DNA of 64,000 nt from Brevipalpus yothersi (Eukaryota; Arthropoda; Arachnida; Trombidiformes; Tenuipalpidae): positions 99,212-163,211 of the forward strand of contig QZCP01000844.1 of assembly GCA_003956705.1 (NCBI GenBank), given 5' to 3'. Both the position numbers and the translations under genes were made by a program. The notes under the pieces were generated by a model. The model had not been told where the DNA came from and made no database searches. It saw nothing but the letters and a program-made list of their open reading frames with translations. Positions 9,419 to 22,592 of this stretch are shown in pieces. Position 1 is the stretch's first letter, and each line of letters begins with the position of its first letter.

Positions 9419-12400
9419 GTAAGATACAGAATAATAGGACAGTAGGTATTATTTTTCTGGGAATTGTTTTTCGATATTCTGAATCTGAGATCGAGAAAGA
9501 TGAATAAATCTAATTCATATCTGATTGGAATGATCGATCAGGAGAGCTGAGTGAAACTTTGGGAAATTAAAATCATTCTCATTTCATTGAACCATCATCA
9601 GTTGTCGAGATACCAATTTTCATTTTGAGAGCACGTCATGATTTCATGGAAATAAGTTTCGAAGAATTCAATTCAGTTTCTTTCACAAAATTGTCAGAGA
9701 AATTCATATCGATACAATAATGACAATAATAGCAGTGAAATCGAATAACAGCTGAATTCTCATCTAGAGGCTAACTTTCTAAAACGATCTTGAAAAGATG
9801 ATGAATTTTATCTCTCTCTCCCTCTTTTCCATCCTTACATTGAGTCATTCATCAAGAATTCTATCACAATCATGATGATCTTACGATTACCATGAAGATT
9901 ATTTTCGTTGGGCCTCAGATTATCATCCTCAAGAGATCATACTATAATCTTTATGTTAAATCTTACACACTGTATACGCTTTCATTCAACTTTTTCACTT
10001 TTTGATCTTCTTTCATCATTATCATGATTTTATCACCATGAATTCAGTATGAATTCAGTAATGTAATCAGTAGAAATAATCAGGTGAAACCTTGAAAACA
10101 TTGCTCTGGAAAACTTGAATTTTTTTCTCACTTCAATGCTGCTAATCTCGAAACTCGTTTAACTAAGGCTTATCATAAATCAGTTTTCAGAGAGAGAGAG
10201 AAAGAAGGAATTTGAAGCATAGAGATAAACTTTGTACCAATAGTTGAAGAGAATTCAGAAAGAAAATTATACATTGTCTTTCCTGAGAGAGTAAAAAAAG
10301 ATTAACATATCTAAAATTCTTCAAGTTAATTGCTTCCAATTGATGGCTTTTTCATGCTCATATAGCTCACTTGGAATCTTTTTTTCGTGTGTCTAGCAGA
10401 AAAAAAAGTCTCTTCCTTTTCTGCTCTTTTTCCATGCTTAATTTTAATTATCTCTCGCAGAATTCTTCTTCTTCTTGTTTCATTCTTGCCCTGAAAACTT
10501 TTTCACTGACTGTTCTGCTGATACACATGTGCTCCAATGGAAACCCCTTTCAACATGGTCCACACTCTCTATGGTATGTGTGTGACTAATTAGATCAGTA
10601 GAAAAAAATCATGAATTATCTGTGATAGATAGATGTTCTTCATGCTTTCCATCAGGTTAAATACCAAGCTCAAGTTAATATTAATCTTGATAAACAGTGG
10701 GAAGAAGGTGCAGATTGAAATTTTCAGTATTACAGTGATTCCATCGATTGCGATGCACATATTGGCAGTCAAGATTAACCGGAGCTATTGAAAAAAAGAA
10801 TTTTAACATGTAATCAGCATCCTTGAAAGTTGATTAAATGTGAACAGTTCATCATAAAGTTAATGGCAAAAAGCTTGTTTTTGTGCTTTCATCTTTGAAA
10901 GCTGGGTTACTCTGATGAAACTGATCATAGTTTACAAAACTGATTATATTCATTATCAAGCGGATATGAGCCTTACCTTAAGTGATATAGCTAATCTAAG
11001 TCTTATCTGAATCGATTTTTTGACCTTGTTCTCAGGCATATTTGATTTGAAAATCTAATGATATAGCATTTTTTGACTCTAGTATATCGATATGTTCAGT
11101 AGCATAGGTGTGATAGACCTACGATTTTTGATTTTCGATTTTCACTGATTTATGAACATTTTCAAACCTTAATATGAAATAACATACATTTACTAACAAG
11201 TAAGTGATCGATCCATGTGGCTAGTTTACACTCAATCAAGTCCGATGAACTTCTTTAATAATTTAGTATATATACATTGAATTTGGTTATGATCTAGAGC
11301 AATCAGAAGAATATCAGGAGCATCTCTTCCGATTATTCAAAATCTGATGGAATTTTTTTGCCCTCTTTTCTACTTCCTCAATGAATTTTGAGTTTTGTTG
11401 ATGAAATTCAAATTGAATATATGTATTCCGTGAAGGCGGAAAAATAAACTAATGAAATTTTGAGGGTGATAAAAATCTGCGATATTCTAGTGCCACAAAT
11501 CATCGATATCATGAACAAGCTAAAATTTTTTGACACAAGACAGTTGAAATATCGTTTTGAACTGCCTTCAAAATTTTTTTTTCTTCTCTCTCTCCCAACT
11601 CAATTCAAAAATTTACTCTGATATCAGAACACTTAGCTGTTTCTTTATGTGACAGCATTTTGGCAGCAGAAAATTTTGAATATCAAATTTCTCAAATGAG
11701 AGGAACAAGTAACGGAAAAAAGTGATTTACTCCTCCATAGATGCTTTCCGCCCATATATTTTTTTTTGCCATCATCTCTCATCGTAATCCATTTATTTCA
11801 TAGACCTGTGGATGTTTGCTAGAGCCCTACTCATGATCCTCATCACTTTTTTCCCTCTCATCGCTCATTGCATACAGGCATTTCACTGCAAGCCTACTCT
11901 AGGAAACATTCGACTTAATCCACTTCGTTGTTTAATCGTCATTTTTCGCTGGGTACAGATCATCTCTCTTTTTCTCTCTTCTCATTTACATCTATTACAT
12001 CCTCATCCCTCCTCTCTATCCTCTCCTTCTTCTGGCTCTTCTTATTCATCTTTTCCGTCTTCTTCATCTTTATATCCACTTCCTATTCTACTTTTGGTTT
12101 AGTTTGCTTCTTCGTACATCGACAGTGAACTTGGCTCAAATGAAGACAATGAACTCTCACCAAAAATTCAGTCATGTTGATCATTGAACTCATGGCGAGG
12201 GATTCAGCAAGGCTTTCTCACTCACATTTCTCTCTCTCTCTCTCTTTCTTTCTCTCTTTCTTGCTGGCTTTCTGATGAATTGTTAATGGATAATTGATTG
12301 AAAAGCTATTTTTTGGCACTTCAATTGTATATACAATACGATGGGTGAAAGTTTGCCCACAAATTATTCGATTTTCGCTCCTAATTTCGAATGTTTTTAT

Positions 12401-12437
12401 CACACACAGACGAAATGATACTTTTTCCTGGCTCCAT

Positions 12438-12440
<3 letters not shown>

Positions 12441-12511
<71 letters not shown>
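12441..12511. repeat. (CT)n microsatellite
   Basis: A 71-base uninterrupted CT tract, one of the longest in the window. Confidence 0.95.
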
Positions 12512-12513
<2 letters not shown>

Positions 12514-12856
12514 AACTCTTTTCCACCGAAATATCTATCTAATCAATCTTACCATGATTACTGTGAGATGCTCAGATGAGTATGCGAATGTGTCTGTGAG
12601 GAAGTTCCTATGTGTGTGAGTTCCTCTTTATATATAATGCTCATTTGTCATTACAAAATATGGAAAAAATAGTAAGAATGATAAATAAAGAAATAGTATC
12701 GATATAATCATTCTCCTGCAAAGTATGTTGAATGGATTGAACTATTTCCATCTCTCTTTCTCAAGCAAATGGAGCGAAGTGGCTGTCGAGTCAGCAGAAT
12801 GTTCACCAAAACATTCATTCATTCGAAAATTGCAAATGCAAAAAGAAAAGAGCGAG

Positions 12857-12919
<63 letters not shown>

Positions 12920-12965
12920 NNNNNNNNNNNNNNNNNNNNNNNNNNNNNNNNNNNNNNNNNNNNNN

Positions 12966-13035
<70 letters not shown>
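12857..13035. repeat. (GA)n microsatellite interrupted by an assembly gap
   Basis: GA repeats run from about 12857 to 12919 and from 12966 to 13035, with 46 N bases at 12920-12965 between them. The assembler evidently could not close the tract, so its true length is unknown. Confidence 0.97.
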
Positions 13036-13038
<3 letters not shown>

Positions 13039-13198
13039 GTTTGTTTTTGTTGGAATGGCATAAGATGATGGCCAACGAAAGATCGAATGGCCTTTGAGTT
13101 ATGTGTTAAGACATGGAGAGATAGAGCTTATGTACATGTGCTCACATGGATTTCTCGCCTCTGTTATGTCTGGAGTTCTGAATCGAGTAATATTTTTT

Positions 13199-13199
<1 letters not shown>

Positions 13200-13240
<41 letters not shown>
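13200..13240. repeat. (CT)n microsatellite
   Basis: About 40 bases of CT dinucleotide repeat. Confidence 0.93.
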
Positions 13241-13246
<6 letters not shown>

Positions 13247-14142
13247 CTCTCATCACTAACAAGAATGCTCATTTTCTGCTCTCTTGATTATTCACAAGCT
13301 TACAGAGCTATCAGAACGAGGTGTTCATCATCCCACAAGATTCCAAAATTTTCTCTCTCTCCCGAGAAGACAAATGATCCTCAGGAATGGCTCCCGGGTG
13401 CTCCTCAGATAGATTGTATTAAGTAAAAACCTTGTAATCTCTCTCTAAATACATACTAATTGTATAATGATAATTTTGCCTCCAAAATAGCTTTTAATTC
13501 GTCAAAATTAAGCTTCCCTACAGATACATCACTCTTAAGTTAAATAGAGAGAGAAAAAGGAAGAGAGATTCACACTAATCTATTTATGACCTTCACATGG
13601 GTATGTTGAAAAAGAAAAATTATCATCATAATCTATTCCCAGTTTCCGCTTATTCACACTGGTAAAATCTCACTTATATGATGAATACTAATTCATAAAC
13701 TCAGATATTGAATCCTCTGTAAGTGTCTGGTGTGAATCGGATGGAAGCTGAATGAGGAAGACCGGCGTTTTTTTGCCCATTTCTTTTTCCTCCTCTTCTC
13801 ATCTCTTCTCATCTCTTCTCCTCCTTCTTCTCTTCTCTCACGATGAGCAAGTGAAACCAGTTGCATCTGTGAGCTGAGTTGATCTGATCATCAGTCACAC
13901 ACACACACACATACACATATACACACACTTCGATCTGCATGCCAGACATCATAAACCGCGTGCATATTTTCGTTAACATGATTGTGATTATTATTCCAAT
14001 GTTATTATTATTGATTTGCTCAGATAAAGTACAAGTGTATAAGTGGTGGAAGTGATTGGTTAATTCTGTTCTCGATTATTCTTCTTTTTTAGTTGATTCA
14101 TCTATTTAATTATTAATATATAAAATTGTTGCATTTATTAGT

Positions 14143-17100
14143 ATGCACAGTATGAGGATATCATTTTTCATTATCATGTCTACTTATGTGTGTCTTCTTC
14201 AATCAGATATTGTGACCATCAACGATGTGGATATAATTCGAAGTCAACTTTTTTATACCAATAAAAGTGATCTCTCAGGTGTACAATCAATGAATAAAGT
14301 TCATGATCATGGTGGTGGTGGCGGTGGAAAGCATAAACGTTTCAAGAGATCATATTCGAAAGAGCATTATCTTAAAATTATGGTCGCCTATGATCAAAGT
14401 ATGAATAAGTATCATCAAAAAATGGTTAAATATCCATACAATCCATGGGATCGTTCTCATCTTGAATCTCATATTCGAAATTACATTCGCACTCTCATGG
14501 CCATGGTAAGTACACGTATTTCAGATTCCAGTTGTTTTCTCTCTCTCCCATAGAGTTTCATATTTTCGAATCAACCCGGAACTGAATGATCATATTTATC
14601 TCTCTCTCTCTCTCTCTCTTTCTCTCTCATTTATCTAACATTCTGAGGCTTGAACATTTCTTTTCATCATGGAAACTCTATGACTCACCTATACATTCTT
14701 TTTCCTGTCTCAAATGAACAGGTAGCACATATTTTTTCCGATGAAAGCATTGGTAACCATTTGGAAGTATCAGTGGTTGAAATTAAACCATTTGCCGGCG
14801 AGGTGAGTTTGTATACACAATGATAATATTTGAGAAATTCTTCAAGTTTTCCGTCTCTCTATTATTGTTGCCACCCAATTGGGATCCACCAAATGATAAT
14901 ATTATGTGTCCAGGACAGACACGTAAGGTGATTGGAAGTTTTTAAGTTTCTTTCCAAAAGTTTGGAGAAAGAACTATATTTTCTCTAAGACAAGCTCACA
15001 ATAGGTCCTCCCTTAATCACTCACATCAATTAGCGGGTGTGACTATGATTCATGAGTAAATGATAGCTTGATGATAAAAAAAATTCCAAGCAGATTGAAT
15101 TGCATCATGCTTTTCAAAACCTCGTTCTGGTAACCGTTCTCACAGTTGTAAGACACCTTCTATTATGTGTCCAAAATCACACAAGATTTCAGCATTTCCA
15201 TGCTTTTTTTTTCTTCTCATTTCGTTTGAATCAGCATGTACGAAATTCGCCCAAAATGACATTGGAACAATTCTGCCGATGGCAGAGGCTTAATAAACGA
15301 GGTGATAGATCAAATCATAATTATCACCACAACAATTATGATGTGGCCATTCTTTTAACTCGCCATATGTGCCAAGAAGGACAATGTGATACTCTGGGCA
15401 TAACAAGACGAAAATCAATGTGTCATCTACATTGGAGCTGTGCAGTTGTCAAAGATAATGGTCTTGCAGCAGCTTTTACGATTGCCCATGAAATAGGCCA
15501 CTTGTGAGTATACATAGTGTATTTGCCATTTGATCGAAATATTTGTATTTCCACCATGCAAGATGCTCGGAATTCCCTGAGTATCCATCTTCCTGGGGCA
15601 ATCATACAGCAGAATACATCTAGACTTTGCAATTTAGTCTCTCTCGCTTAATTTGACAGTGAAATATTTCCTACAATCCTTCAACACACAGTCTGCCAAA
15701 CGTTTTTATCTAAGTCTATCATCACTTGGCATTCATCTTTCTTGCTCTCTTTATCTGTGATGATGATGCTTCCTCCTTCTTTTCCTCATGATCATTCTTC
15801 ATTCCTCCACTTCTAATCAGATATAATATTTCAACTCTATTTTCTTCACTTCATCTGCATCCTCTATCATTCTTCATTTACATACACGCACACACATATA
15901 TATATGTAGACTGGGCTTACATCATGATGATCATGATGAATGTACAAAACTTTTGCCAAAAGGAGTACAACCAGAGCATCGTGTTATGTCATCCACAATG
16001 GACAATGGAGCACATCCATGGACTTGGTCAAAATGTTCTCGCGATCGATTGACAAGAATTTTTGAGTATGATAATTTAATTGATTTTCTACTTTCTCCGA
16101 TGAACACCTACATCCACCCGAATTTGAGCATTCTTTTTCAATTAACTAATGATTGTATATCTCTCTGAAAAACATTTTTCCTCCTTCTTTTACTCCAGTG
16201 CAGGCCAATACAGATGCTTACTCAGCAGACCTAAAGCTAATTTAATTGAAAATTTTCTGGATCAAACACTGCCAATTAACGATAATGTATTATCATCACT
16301 GCCACACCATCATCAGCCCATAATTTATCGGCCCAAATATCATGTACACGAATTATGTGAAATAGCTTTCGGACCATATGCAGAATATTGTGTCGGAAGT
16401 GAAGGTGTTTGTCGCATTTTGGAATGTAAAATACCCAATCGAATGGAATGTACCGCACATCAAATGCCATGGCCTGATTTTACCGCATGCGGTCGACATC
16501 CTAATCAACAGTGTTATCATGGTGAATGTTTCTGGTTAAATACAACCCACATTGAGCGACTTGATGGTGGTTGGGGTCGATGGTCCAGTTTTTCCCAGTG
16601 TTCTCGAACGTGTGGAGGTGGTGTACGCCAAGCCACCCGTGAATGTGATAGTCCAAGGTAAGCTCTCTTCTCTCTCTCTCTCTTCCTCCCCCTCCCCTTA
16701 ATCGTGAATTAATCATCATCAACAACTTCTCCACTCCTAAGAATGATTTAATTTGATGGGAGATAAAATTTTGCCAAGGGAGAGAGGAAAAATAAATTTT
16801 TCAACATCCCTAAATGAGATAATAAAATATTTATATTCGCCTCGTTTTGCATCTCATCAACGAGGACCACCAAAAGTGACTTAAGAGGAGAGAGAGAGAG
16901 AGAAAGAGATGAAGATAAAGATGAAGATGAAGATGAGGCTATATGATGTTCCTACCGGTTTTTCTTTTACCTCTTCTGACTGGAAGAGATGAGAATGGTT
17001 TGTTGATTAACCGTGGAACAAGATGCATTAGCATTGGAAGCCAATCTTGAAGTCATGGAACCGGCTTATGATGGAACTGAATACGAATTACATGGAACAT

Positions 17101-18661
17101 CGGAGTACTGTAAGGCAAGCCGAGTAACACATGTACCTTACAGGTACATTGAGTATGAGAAAGGTAGAGAGAGAGAAAGAAAGAGAGGAAGAGAAAGAGA
17201 TGAGCGAAGAAAAAGGATGATTTGTTGTCTTCAACTCCCTTGTATCTCCATGAAAAGTATTCAATTATAGTCTTAAAAAGGAATTTGTTCAATAGTTTTC
17301 ACTATTAAAGGATAAAAGCGGAACCAAAGGGAACGGTCTGCTCAATTCATGCATCCTGGACATTGTATGATGGAAGGTGTATGTACAGATATTCCATAAA
17401 GAGTTGTATAAAGTATGGAAAAGAAGAGAAAGGAAAGAAATTTCCTCCAATTTAGAACAAAACATGAACTTTGTCTTAAGAACAAGAGAATGAAGACTTC
17501 TCTCCTCTAACTTTACCTTTCAACCCTCTTCCATTGCAATGGTTCCTCTTCTGATGATCATAATTTTTATGTCTGATCCAATAACACTTATTCCTCCTGG
17601 GTCAATATTTCATCTTCCTCACTCTCAATTGCCTACCTACATACGTTTTTTTTCCTGCAGGCCAGCAAATGGTGGAAAATATTGTGTAGGTGAACGGACT
17701 ATGTACCGATCGTGTAATACTCAGCCATGTCCACCAAAAACAATTGACTTTCGGACTCAACAGTGTGCAGAGTTCAAAAACAATACACTCAATATAGAAG
17801 GGCTCAGGCCACCCGTTGAGTGGCTTCCAAAATATATTGGTAAGCATTACCATTATCATTTGCCCTGGACCACCTTTACTATCTCCTCCCCTGGGCCAAC
17901 CCTTTCCAATTCTCATATCATCTGAACTTTTTTTACTGATAATTTTTCTCATGTCTACGTGCTTTTTTTTCCCTTCTCTCTTCCTTCTATGAACTTTCAC
18001 CTTGATTGCCTTGATGAACCTTGCAGGTAATGAGCAAGACAAGTGTAAACTATACTGTTATGCTGGTAATACGGACACATATCGATACATGGGGACCAAT
18101 GTGATCGATGGTACATCATGTTCAAAAGATTCACGAGATGTATGTGTCAATGGTAAATGTATGCCGGTTGGATGTGATGGTAAATTGTATAGTAAAGCAA
18201 AGATAGATTCATGTGGTGTGTGTGGTGGCGATAATTCAACATGCCAAGAGGTATCGGTTACACTTAAGCATGTTGTCGTTCGATTTGGTTACAATCCAAT
18301 TGTTCGTATACCCAGAGGAGCGGTTAACATTGAGATTGTTAAAAATAATTCACCATCAAGTGGAGATGATCACTATTTAGCATTGAAAAGTTGGAATGGA
18401 ACGTATATACTGAATGGTGATATGACACTGATTGCCGAACGTACCATCATTCCGTTCACCAGTTCTTTAATTGAATATAGTGGATTTAAGCATCGAACGG
18501 AACGAATTAATGCCACCAAACCGATTGAAAAGCCCATGGTATTGGAAATTTTGAGTCAAAGTGAATCGGAAGTGCCTGAATTACATTATCGATATTCGAT
18601 GATTAACATGGCTTCAAGTGGTTATCGATCGAAAAGAAATCATCGCTATTATCATCAATAA
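14143..18661 (+). CDS. ADAMTS-family secreted zinc metalloprotease
   Basis: An extracellular protease of the ADAMTS family, which cleaves matrix proteins. Seven phase-consistent exons: 14143-14505, 14722-14802, 15235-15503, 15910-16065, 16199-16657, 17661-17839 and 18027-18661, giving 713 residues. Residues 1-20 look like a signal peptide. A very short prodomain ends at the furin-type site RFKR (66-69). The catalytic motif HEIGHLLGLHHD (233-244) matches HExxHxxGxxHD and is split across exons 3 and 4; a Met-turn candidate follows at VMSS. Then come a disintegrin-like Cys-rich block (about 340-405), one thrombospondin type 1 repeat (about 412-467, containing WGRWSSFSQCSRTCGGG), a Cys-rich region with CGVCGGDNSTC, and a spacer. 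There are no C-terminal thrombospondin repeats. The prodomain of about 50 residues has no cysteine switch and is far shorter than usual, so an upstream exon may be missing. Stop codons TAA TAA; AATAAA at 19295-19300. Confidence 0.93.
17003..17150 (+). other. Coding-like open stretch inside an ADAMTS intron
   Basis: In the intron between ADAMTS exons 5 and 6, a frame starting near 17006 encodes a balanced, acidic peptide that includes LEANLEVMEPAYDGTEYELH. It ends near CCTTACAG followed by GTACAT, a possible donor. No good acceptor or start is visible and the frame then runs into a GA-rich repeat. It is unlike ADAMTS sequence. It could be an alternative exon, an inserted gene fragment or chance. 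Confidence 0.22.
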
Positions 18662-19618
18662 TAAGTGAACAAGTGGAAATATTTAGAAGATCATTTGCTC
18701 TAATTGTGAACATACAGATGATAATAATATTTTGAATGGAAAAAATTGGTCCAATATATTATATATGTAAGATTTTTTTCCCCCCAATTCAAGCATCAAA
18801 TCACATCTCAACTAACTTTTCATGGTAAACCTGTCCAATTGGTGGTGTATTGATGGAATATCATATACTAGCACTATGCAACAGCTATTGATTCGATCAA
18901 TCTCTCGAAATGAGATCAGATATTGTGTGATCAATTGGATTATTTATATATACATATTGGAAAAGACCTCAAGAACATTTATAATCGTAAAGAATTTTCC
19001 ATTCATGATAGCACATACAAAGTTTTCGTGAATCATGGAAAAATCTTCAAACATAATCATGCTCACCATTCATATCATCTTGACCATCTCTCTTTCTCTC
19101 TCTCTCTACTCTAACAATCATAATTAATTAACTCGAGATGCGTCAAATGTTGGTGTATGTATGTGTCGAATGATTGTGTTTGTGTGTAAATACTTTTTTT
19201 TGTCGATTATTACAATTATAATTTAAGTCACTTATAATGAAAGACATGAATTTGATTGGATTTTTTTCTGTTCAATTGATACCTCTCAAAAGAAAATAAA
19301 AGAGTCAAAAAAAACGAGAAAGAGAAAAGAGCGAGAGAGAAACAAAAAAAACAAACTCAGACAGATGAATCAATGAGAACGGAAAGTGTGGCTCAACTGA
19401 TTTACTTATTGTCAATATCATGGTGAAAGTGTGTGTATGTATGTGTGTGATCAAGATCTATTCATAAGTAAATCTTGGTATGGATTGTAAGCCTGAGCTA
19501 AAATTTTCATCTCTTTCATTAGAGGAAAAATTTTACACAATCAAACACTGATTGTGTAATCATTTTTCTTTCATGTATGACCACTGGAAAAATTGGATGA
19601 TCAATGTGTGGATCATCA
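18662..19618. other. Convergent 3' region between ADAMTS and the 3CxxC gene
   Basis: AT-rich presumed 3' UTR sequence of two converging genes, with a plus-strand poly(A) signal AATAAA at 19295-19300 and TG-rich patches. No coding support. Confidence 0.6.
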
Positions 19619-21721
19619 TCATTTGCGATTCGTACAAACTCCATCCTTACACGCTTGACACAATTGGCTGTTATGTGGAGTTCGAGGTTTTCCAGGCCTT
19701 CTGGTTCGTTCTAGAGGTGGATAATAGAAACCATAATAGCTTTGTCCAACTCTATTGAATAGATTAACAAGAACCTATTGTAATTGAGAAGAGAGGAAAA
19801 CAATTGTAAGAATAGTATATACGTAATTAAGAATTACATCATGATCAAATCTATTTTAAGTAGTTCTCTAAATTTTGGGAAGACTTTTGAATCCTGAGAA
19901 ATCAGCATGGCCACTTTCCATCGGCTATTAGACAACAACAAATTCTCAGTCTATTATCTAAATTTTTCCCTATGATCGGATGAAGTTTACTGTGTAAGGT
20001 GATCAATTCTAGTAGTAAAATGTGTGTACCTTGAAAACTTCCTCCGGATACCACATTGGTGATTCATATGAGTCTCCTTTACACTTTTGACATTGTTGTC
20101 CAAACAATTTGAAGGCCACAATTCCCTGGGAATAACCATTGAATGTGTATAAATCAAACCAAAAGGCCACTCGACCTTTCATCGATGTCCAACCGTGTCC
20201 ACACTCTTCGCAACAAAATCGTACCTTAGCACTGTCCACAAACGTTATAAAACTGCCACCCACCGGTGGCTGCTCTACCGGTATGATGTACCATTGATGA
20301 GGATAAGATTTGAATAGTGAAGCAAAGTGAGACATCCAAACATGTTCCATGCCACTGTGAAAGAAAAAGGGAAAAGATATGAATAATTAGCCAAATTCAT
20401 CGGGAATATTCTAGTGTCAATAATGTCTAAACAATTGTTCAACAATTCAAATGAGAGAGACAGAGTTTATTTATGAAGCGAAAAGTTCTTAGCTTTTTTT
20501 CCCGCATTAAGTCTGAAAGTTTTTGGACTTGAGTTTTTGGAATTTTTTTGAAAAATCATTTTTCAAATGTATGTCAGTGGTAAAATGTGGCTTTTTTCTA
20601 TCACCAAAAAATAGCCAGTTCAGCTAATGATCTTTTCCGAAGGTACATGGTGTATGCATAGTGTGTTCATGGTGTGCGTGTGTATGATATTCAATTGAAT
20701 TAGTAGATGAGTTGGGAGAAAATAATCAGTCTCAACTATGATTGTTCAGAAAAATTTTTCAACAATTCAACGTGTCAATCTTGAAACAAAAAATTCATTC
20801 CACCTCAGCGGAAAGAGAGGATTCAAAAAATTTTCCTTCAGAATCAGCTATATGAATAGATATATATATACACTGATCAGCCATGAGAGGATATTTTTGT
20901 TCATGAAAAAAAATCATCATCATGAAGTAAATAGCAAATGATCATCAAGTGTCTTCATTTTTGTATTCCAAATGAATTTATCTGATTGATAGATTGAGTC
21001 ATAGTCAATGAGAATATTGGTGTGGATTATATCTGATTCATGTGTATAAGTTCTTTCAACTTTTATCCTGGCCTGAATGTCATACATATATATGTATATT
21101 CAGAGCAGGGTAATTGGAATTGTGGTGGAAGAGTTTTGAATAAAACCTTCATGATCAGGTGTATATATCACACCATCGAGTATATACACACACACTTACA
21201 CAGCCACACATAGATGAAGTAAATATTGAATACATATATATATATACACTACTCTGATTGCGAGACACCGATTTTGGAATTATACATGCTTTAATCGGAT
21301 CATGATGGCTGTCAAATTTTATGCTCAATTCTTGCAATATTTTTCTATCTATCCATCTACTTCATTGTATGAATAAACACGTGGACTGCAAACAAATATT
21401 CCATACTACATGTATGTATGGAAATATATATATATATATATATGATAGATATGAATTTCCTGGTCGTCTCAGTGAATAAAATTGTCATGCAGTTTTGTTA
21501 ATTAATCTGGAAGCCAAAAGCTTTAATGAGTAAGTAGAAAGAATGAACGAATGAAATAGAGAAGAGAGAGACAACTGATATCCATAAGAATCCATATCAG
21601 CGGCTCATCAGTGCATGAGATTTCATTGAATCGATGCTTGTTTTGTTGATTCTCGTGCATATAATCGAGTACATTAGGTACCAGAAGAGTTGATTTGATT
21701 TGATTTCTTTCTCTCTTTCCA

Positions 21722-21767
<46 letters not shown>

Positions 21768-22554
21768 TAGAACATTTCTTGTCTCTATTCGAGCGGTGTA
21801 AGGACATAAACATATCATGATGGAATAATTAATTAAAAAAACATCATGATCGCCTCCATCATGAACTAGCAAGAGGGCTAAGAAAAATGTGTGTTAGAGT
21901 TGATAAAATGAGATGATTAATTTGAGAATCTTTGGGATTTTGTGTCAAAATTTCAGTGCTCTAGAATTTGTTGATCTTGAGCAAGCGCTAATAGTAGTAA
22001 AAATTTTGAGAATTTCATCGATTCCAAAAGAGATCTTTTCTACTCGCCAATTAACTAGCTCTTCAAGCATGAAGATATATAACAATATTAATTTCGAGAT
22101 AAAATATGCAAATTCTTCTCATGTGTTTCTAGTAAACAATAGATGATGGAATCATAAGGTGAAATTTTGAGATATTCTTGTTCATATTTCCTCTAACACC
22201 TAATGAATCATTATTCATGAGTGCATATCTTTCTGGAATTTCTCTCTCATATCTCTGTCATGGGGATCGAAGTCTTCCTTCCTCATACGGAAACAATGTA
22301 TCTGATTTTATAGTGATAAGTGTGCAATACTGCTCAGCCTAGGAAAAGAAGTCACAATAACCGATAGCTAATCAAAGTAAATATGCTCACAGAATCATGA
22401 GCCACAGAATCGAATTGGATGCCTTTCGTTATGTACCAAAAACATTGGGAATCATAGGAAAATTCATCAAGATGCACCGATTGAACGATAGAAGTTCAGC
22501 TGATGAAACATGATGTGACAAACTAGGTGAATCATCACAAAAGAAATTTGCCCT

Positions 22555-22592
<38 letters not shown>

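Larger units (their letters stand above)
9419..14142. other. 4.7 kb interval without a recognised gene
   Basis: AT-rich sequence with three large GA/CT microsatellites, an assembly gap and a CA-rich repeat near 13893-13926. A frame at 11812-12102 begins with a signal-like segment (MFARALLMILITFFPLIAHC) behind a plausible acceptor, but decays into Ser/Leu low complexity encoded by CT repeats. No supported exon. The end of the interval should contain the ADAMTS promoter. Confidence 0.45.

Noticed and set aside
11812..12102. Signal-peptide-like frame phase-compatible with the exon at 9316-9418
   Set aside because: It dissolves into CT-repeat-encoded Ser/Leu. The phase match could be chance and I would not join the two.
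12725..13075. Several frames through the gapped GA tract
   Set aside because: They are simple-repeat translations crossing N bases.
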